DNA from: Rhinopomastus cyanomelas
Taxonomy: Eukaryota > Chordata > Aves > Bucerotiformes > Rhinopomastidae
Length of the DNA: 64,000 bases
NCBI GenBank assembly: GCA_013400115.1
Contig: VXBP01003586.1
Coordinates: 186,001 to 250,000 of the forward strand
Reading direction: 5' to 3'
The position numbers and the translations under genes are program-made. This document shows positions 60,572-64,000 of the stretch, piece after piece (positions within the stretch are counted from its first letter, which is position 1; each line of letters begins with the position of its first letter). Below the pieces are notes generated by a model that worked only from the letters and a program-made list of their open reading frames with translations, was not told the DNA's origin and ran no database searches.

Positions 60572-62094
60572 CCAGAGCATTTGACCCAGACAATTTATGA
60601 GGAAACTCATAAAAAAAAAGAGTGATAAAACTAAAGTCAAAACAATACTTTGTAGCTTGTCATGACTGCTAAAACTGATACTCAAGGCTTGTTTTTTCTA
60701 TAAGCCTAAGGTTCATAAGATACTGTGTGCTTTCAAATGTTTGTAACAAGGTAAGAAGTCCCAATAGCATCAACTTTGGCAGCCATTCTTTGCTATACTA
60801 TGATACCTAGCTGGGTCATATTTCATTCTTCTATTATTAAAATCCTAAGGAACAATCCTGCTGCTGTAGTATTACATTACTTTTTCATTTACTGTGAATG
60901 GAAGCTATTACTCTTGCTTTATCTGTTTAAATATGACAGTAGATTTGTTTAAGGCAGGTAATTTTCAAGTCACGACAAGGGCAACACACTCTTTGTGGAA
61001 TAGTAATACAGCCTACAGGAATTGCTGAATAATCAGTTTAATATATTTGTTGGAAAAATAAAATAGTTAGACATTTTAGGACTGCATCAGTGACAAAACA
61101 GGTTTCATTCCTTATTAACGTTCACAAAAATCAGATGTTCTTTACATAGAACTAACCAAAAAATGTATTTCTTTAAATTGGATCAGAAGAAAAGAAGTAT
61201 CAGTGCATTACGGTAACTAGCAAGTTTTGGGTTGCAGTTCTCAAGTGGGAAAAATCAGAGTTACATCTTTATTTCTAGAGATTGCAACAAGAATAATCAT
61301 AGGCTAGTTTTGGACTGCCCTTGGTAACTATGCCTTCTTGCACTGCAGCTGTGATTTTGTTTCTTTGTTCTTAGAAAAGGGAACTGGGGCCCACTAGGAC
61401 AGATCTAAATCCTGCTTTTTTTTTGAAAGCCAACAAGTGGAAATTAACCCAGAGGAGAAGAACACAGGAAGTGACTCATTTACACCCTCAGACTTCTGGG
61501 CAGAACAGACAAACTGCAAAATGCACCAGACAGTTTACAGCCTAGAATGCTTTTAAGTGTGAATGAAGTCTTCATGCCAACAGCCTGCTTTCAACAGTTA
61601 TAGCCAGTAGTCACAGTGAGCTACTCAAAAAACAAACTCTGTATCAGCAGAGGACAACACTTCATCCAAAACTGTACATCTGGGATATGCCAAGATCAGC
61701 AGCTAGCATGAACCAACCACTTCCTCTTTCTTCAAACAGCCCTAACTGGACTATGTGCACACAGCATGAAGCTTGGTTAAAACAAGGGCTTAGAAAAGCT
61801 CAGTATTTGTAGACAGCTGCCACCCATCAGATGAAGGCTGCAGAAGCAGAACATGTAGCAGCAGCTAGCCACACTGCACAGCTCTCACCTGAGTGCTCTT
61901 GCACAAGGAGCTGCACAAGACCTTCCACGCATCAGCACTCAGTGGACTTTGTTCTGTGGTTAGGGTTTGGTCTTTTTTCCTGGATTAAACACACTGCTCT
62001 CAGCACAGCAGTTCTTCACAGTCTGTTTAACACAAAGGTTGTAGTAATTTACTGTATTTTATTTCCTGTTGGGTGCTGTTGCTCTGCTACTCTT
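60572..62094. other. unassigned intron sequence between two CR1 copies
   Basis: 1.5 kb of AT-rich sequence without recognised features. It forms the spacer of an inverted CR1 pair. Confidence 0.7.
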
Positions 62095-62862
62095 TCATAG
62101 AATCATAGAATCACTACGGATTGGAAGGGACCTCGAAAGATCATCTAGTCCAATCCGCCTGCAACAGCAGGATCACCTAAACCAAGTCACACAGGAACCC
62201 ATCCAGTTGGGTCTTGAGTATCTCCAGTGAGGGAGACTCCACAACCACCCTGGGCAGCCTCTTCCAGTGCTCTGTCACCCTCACCGTGAAGAAGTTCCTC
62301 CTCAGGTTGATGTGGAACCTCCTATGTTCCAGCTTACAACCACTGCCCCTTGTCCTATCACTACATGACACCAAGAACAGCCCAGCTCCATCCTCCTGAC
62401 ACCCACCCTCCAAATATTTATAGACATTAATGAGGTCACCCCTCAGTCTCCTCTTCTCCAAGCTAAAGAGACCCAGCTCCCTCTGCCTCTCCTCGTAAGG
62501 GAGGTGCTCCACCTCCTTTATCATCTTCGTTGCCCTACGCTGAACTCTCTCCAGAAGCTCCACATCCCTCTTGAACTGAGAAGCCCACAACTGGACACAA
62601 TACTCCAGGTGCGGTCTCACCAGTGCAGATCAAGAACCTCTCTTGATCTGCTAACCACTCCTCTTCTAATCCACTCCAGGATGCTGTTGGCCCTCTTGGC
62701 CACAAGAGCACATTGCTGGCTCATAGCCATCCTGCTGTCCACCAGGACCTCCAGGTCCCTTTCCCCTACACTACACTCCAGCGGGTCAGTCCCCAGCTTA
62801 TACTGGTACCTAGGGTTGTTCTTGCCCAGATGTAAGACTCTGCACTTACTTTTTCCCACTTA
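62095..62862 (-). repeat. CR1 LINE 3' fragment (minus), about 770 bp
   Basis: Starts TCATAGAATCATAGAATCAC. On the minus strand two frames, 62859-62617 and 62620-62177, together cover the C-terminal polymerase region (SKCRVLHLGKNNPRYQY through VEHLPYEERQRELGLFSLEK). A short deletion near 62630 breaks them apart. It is similar to 59800-60571 in the opposite orientation. Confidence 0.93.
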
Positions 62863-63902
62863 ACATGTCTCAAGTAAAAAATACAGACCACGAGTGATTT
62901 TATTAATCCAATCTGAGTATAGCTTGAAAAAAGAAAAGGGAAAAAACATCAAGTATATCTACTAGAATGGTAAACTGACCCAAATCACCTTATGAGGATT
63001 GTTCCTACAGTACAGTTTTAAGCTTAACTACCAATCCCATTTGAAAAATCATCTATAAACCAAGAAATATATTTAGCTATTTCAAAAGCTCATTTCACTT
63101 TATCATATGCTGCAGAATAAGCCTCTTAAGTACAAATTATTTTAATTGACTGGAATCTTGATCACCCCTACAGTCATGATCTAATTATTATAGAAAAACA
63201 TAACTAGCAAATAATGTTGATTTATTTCCTGTTAGTGCATCACTCCTATAAGAAGACATATCATGTCTCCAGCTGAAGACAATCCCATTGGGAAATTTTA
63301 TTATTGGTACCAAAAAAAAAAGATACCTTGCCATTTCTTCCTCTTCTCAGGAGAAATAAATACAGAATGACTGGAAGAAAAATCCCAGTCCAAATGGTTT
63401 GGTAGAAGTGAGTGGAAACACACTGCTGGCGTTTGCTTGGAAGAAGTAATATTGTAGTAAAGTGATCACAAAGGCTAACTGACTCAACTTCCTTGTAGTG
63501 GTAAGAACAGAACGAGCAATGTACTGAAAAGCCTGGCTATGAGCTCTTCCACGACACTTCCCTTACTGCATGGCTGTAACCTGCTCCTGGGCCCTTGCAA
63601 AGACAAGCTGTTACCACAGCTGCACAGTACAATAGCCTCTGTAGTTTTATGTTGCATCTGCAGGCTGCTTTAATCACTGGTGGCTTCATGGAAGGCCTTA
63701 ACTCCCCAGCAATTCATTTATTTAAATCCTTATCTTTACAGGAAGGGGAAAAAAGTCACCCATCCCCTCAAAAGAGCAAACTATGGGTTTCAAAACAGAA
63801 ATCTTTATAAGTTTGGGAAGATGACAACCCCCTAGATTAAAAATCATGGCTACTTTTTAGTGCTAAGGAATGGCCATTAGAAAATCTAAATATTCTGATA
63901 CA
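62863..63902. other. unassigned intron sequence
   Basis: 1 kb of AT-rich sequence. Nothing recognised. Confidence 0.7.
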
Positions 63903-64000
63903 GTGTGACTTGGTCTAGGTGAACCTGCTGTGGCAGGGGGATTGGACTAGATGATCTTCCAAGGTCCCTTCCAGTCCATAGTGATTCTATGATTCTATGA
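63903..64000 (+). repeat. CR1 3' tail (plus) at the window edge
   Basis: About 98 bp: TGTGACTTGGTCTAGGTGA, the GATTGGACTAGATGATCTTC phrase, and a terminal GATTCTATGATTCTATGA. Almost certainly complete at its 3' end and strongly 5'-truncated. Confidence 0.93.

Noticed and set aside
62177..62859. Two minus-strand frames resembling one broken gene
   Set aside because: They are the CR1 reverse-transcriptase C-terminus in a truncated copy, not a host pseudogene.
1..64000. CRISPR arrays, operons, tRNA or rRNA genes
   Set aside because: None seen. The sequence is eukaryotic with spliced genes, and no tRNA-like or rRNA-like stretch was recognised on either strand.

Overview
The window is a piece of a bird genome. 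It carries many copies of CR1 LINEs, the dominant avian retrotransposon, recognisable by 3' tails that repeat ATTCTATG. It also holds two solo LTRs, spliced vertebrate genes with GT-AG introns, and a gene order that matches human 4p16.1. Reading left to right the genes are GRPEL1 (+, last two exons only), TADA2B (-), CCDC96/CFAP184 (+) and TBC1D14 (-). This is the human block in reversed orientation, as far as I recall it. The number and similarity of CR1 copies would suit a CR1-rich bird lineage, but the species cannot be fixed from this sequence.

Layout. Positions 1-3218 hold the 3' part of GRPEL1. Positions 3219-5078 separate it from the convergent TADA2B 3' UTR and contain a CR1 that was itself hit by a small hAT-like DNA transposon. 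TADA2B has two coding exons (11425-11156 and 9726-8734) and encodes 420 aa. A CpG-rich, CCAAT-rich bidirectional promoter of about 350 bp (11426-11779) separates it from CCDC96. That promoter holds a near-perfect RFX X-box, fitting for a ciliary gene. CCDC96 has two coding exons (11780-12694 and 13481-14026) and encodes 486 aa. A 1131-bp antisense solo LTR with a 5-bp target-site duplication begins only 77 bp after its stop codon. From 17.9 to 53.4 kb the window is TBC1D14 on the minus strand. It shows eleven coding exons spread over 27 kb, a probable 3.2-kb 3' UTR and, at 52.6-53.4 kb, an internal CpG-island promoter. The first exon of that promoter ends exactly with an ATG at the splice donor. 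Joined to the exons, this gives a 413-residue protein containing the complete TBC domain. From 53.4 kb to the end the sequence is TBC1D14 intron, upstream of the internal promoter, and is rich in CR1 copies.

The genes are not a functional pathway: a mitochondrial Hsp70 exchange factor, a SAGA subunit, an axonemal protein and a Rab-GAP-family autophagy regulator. The only clear coupling is the shared TADA2B/CCDC96 promoter. I found no new multi-gene system. The unusual material is transposon architecture: nested insertions, inverted and direct duplications around exons, and an LTR that may supply the CCDC96 poly(A) site. The internal TBC1D14 promoter is also notable. Two ambiguous bases (N) lie at 14861 and 40165.
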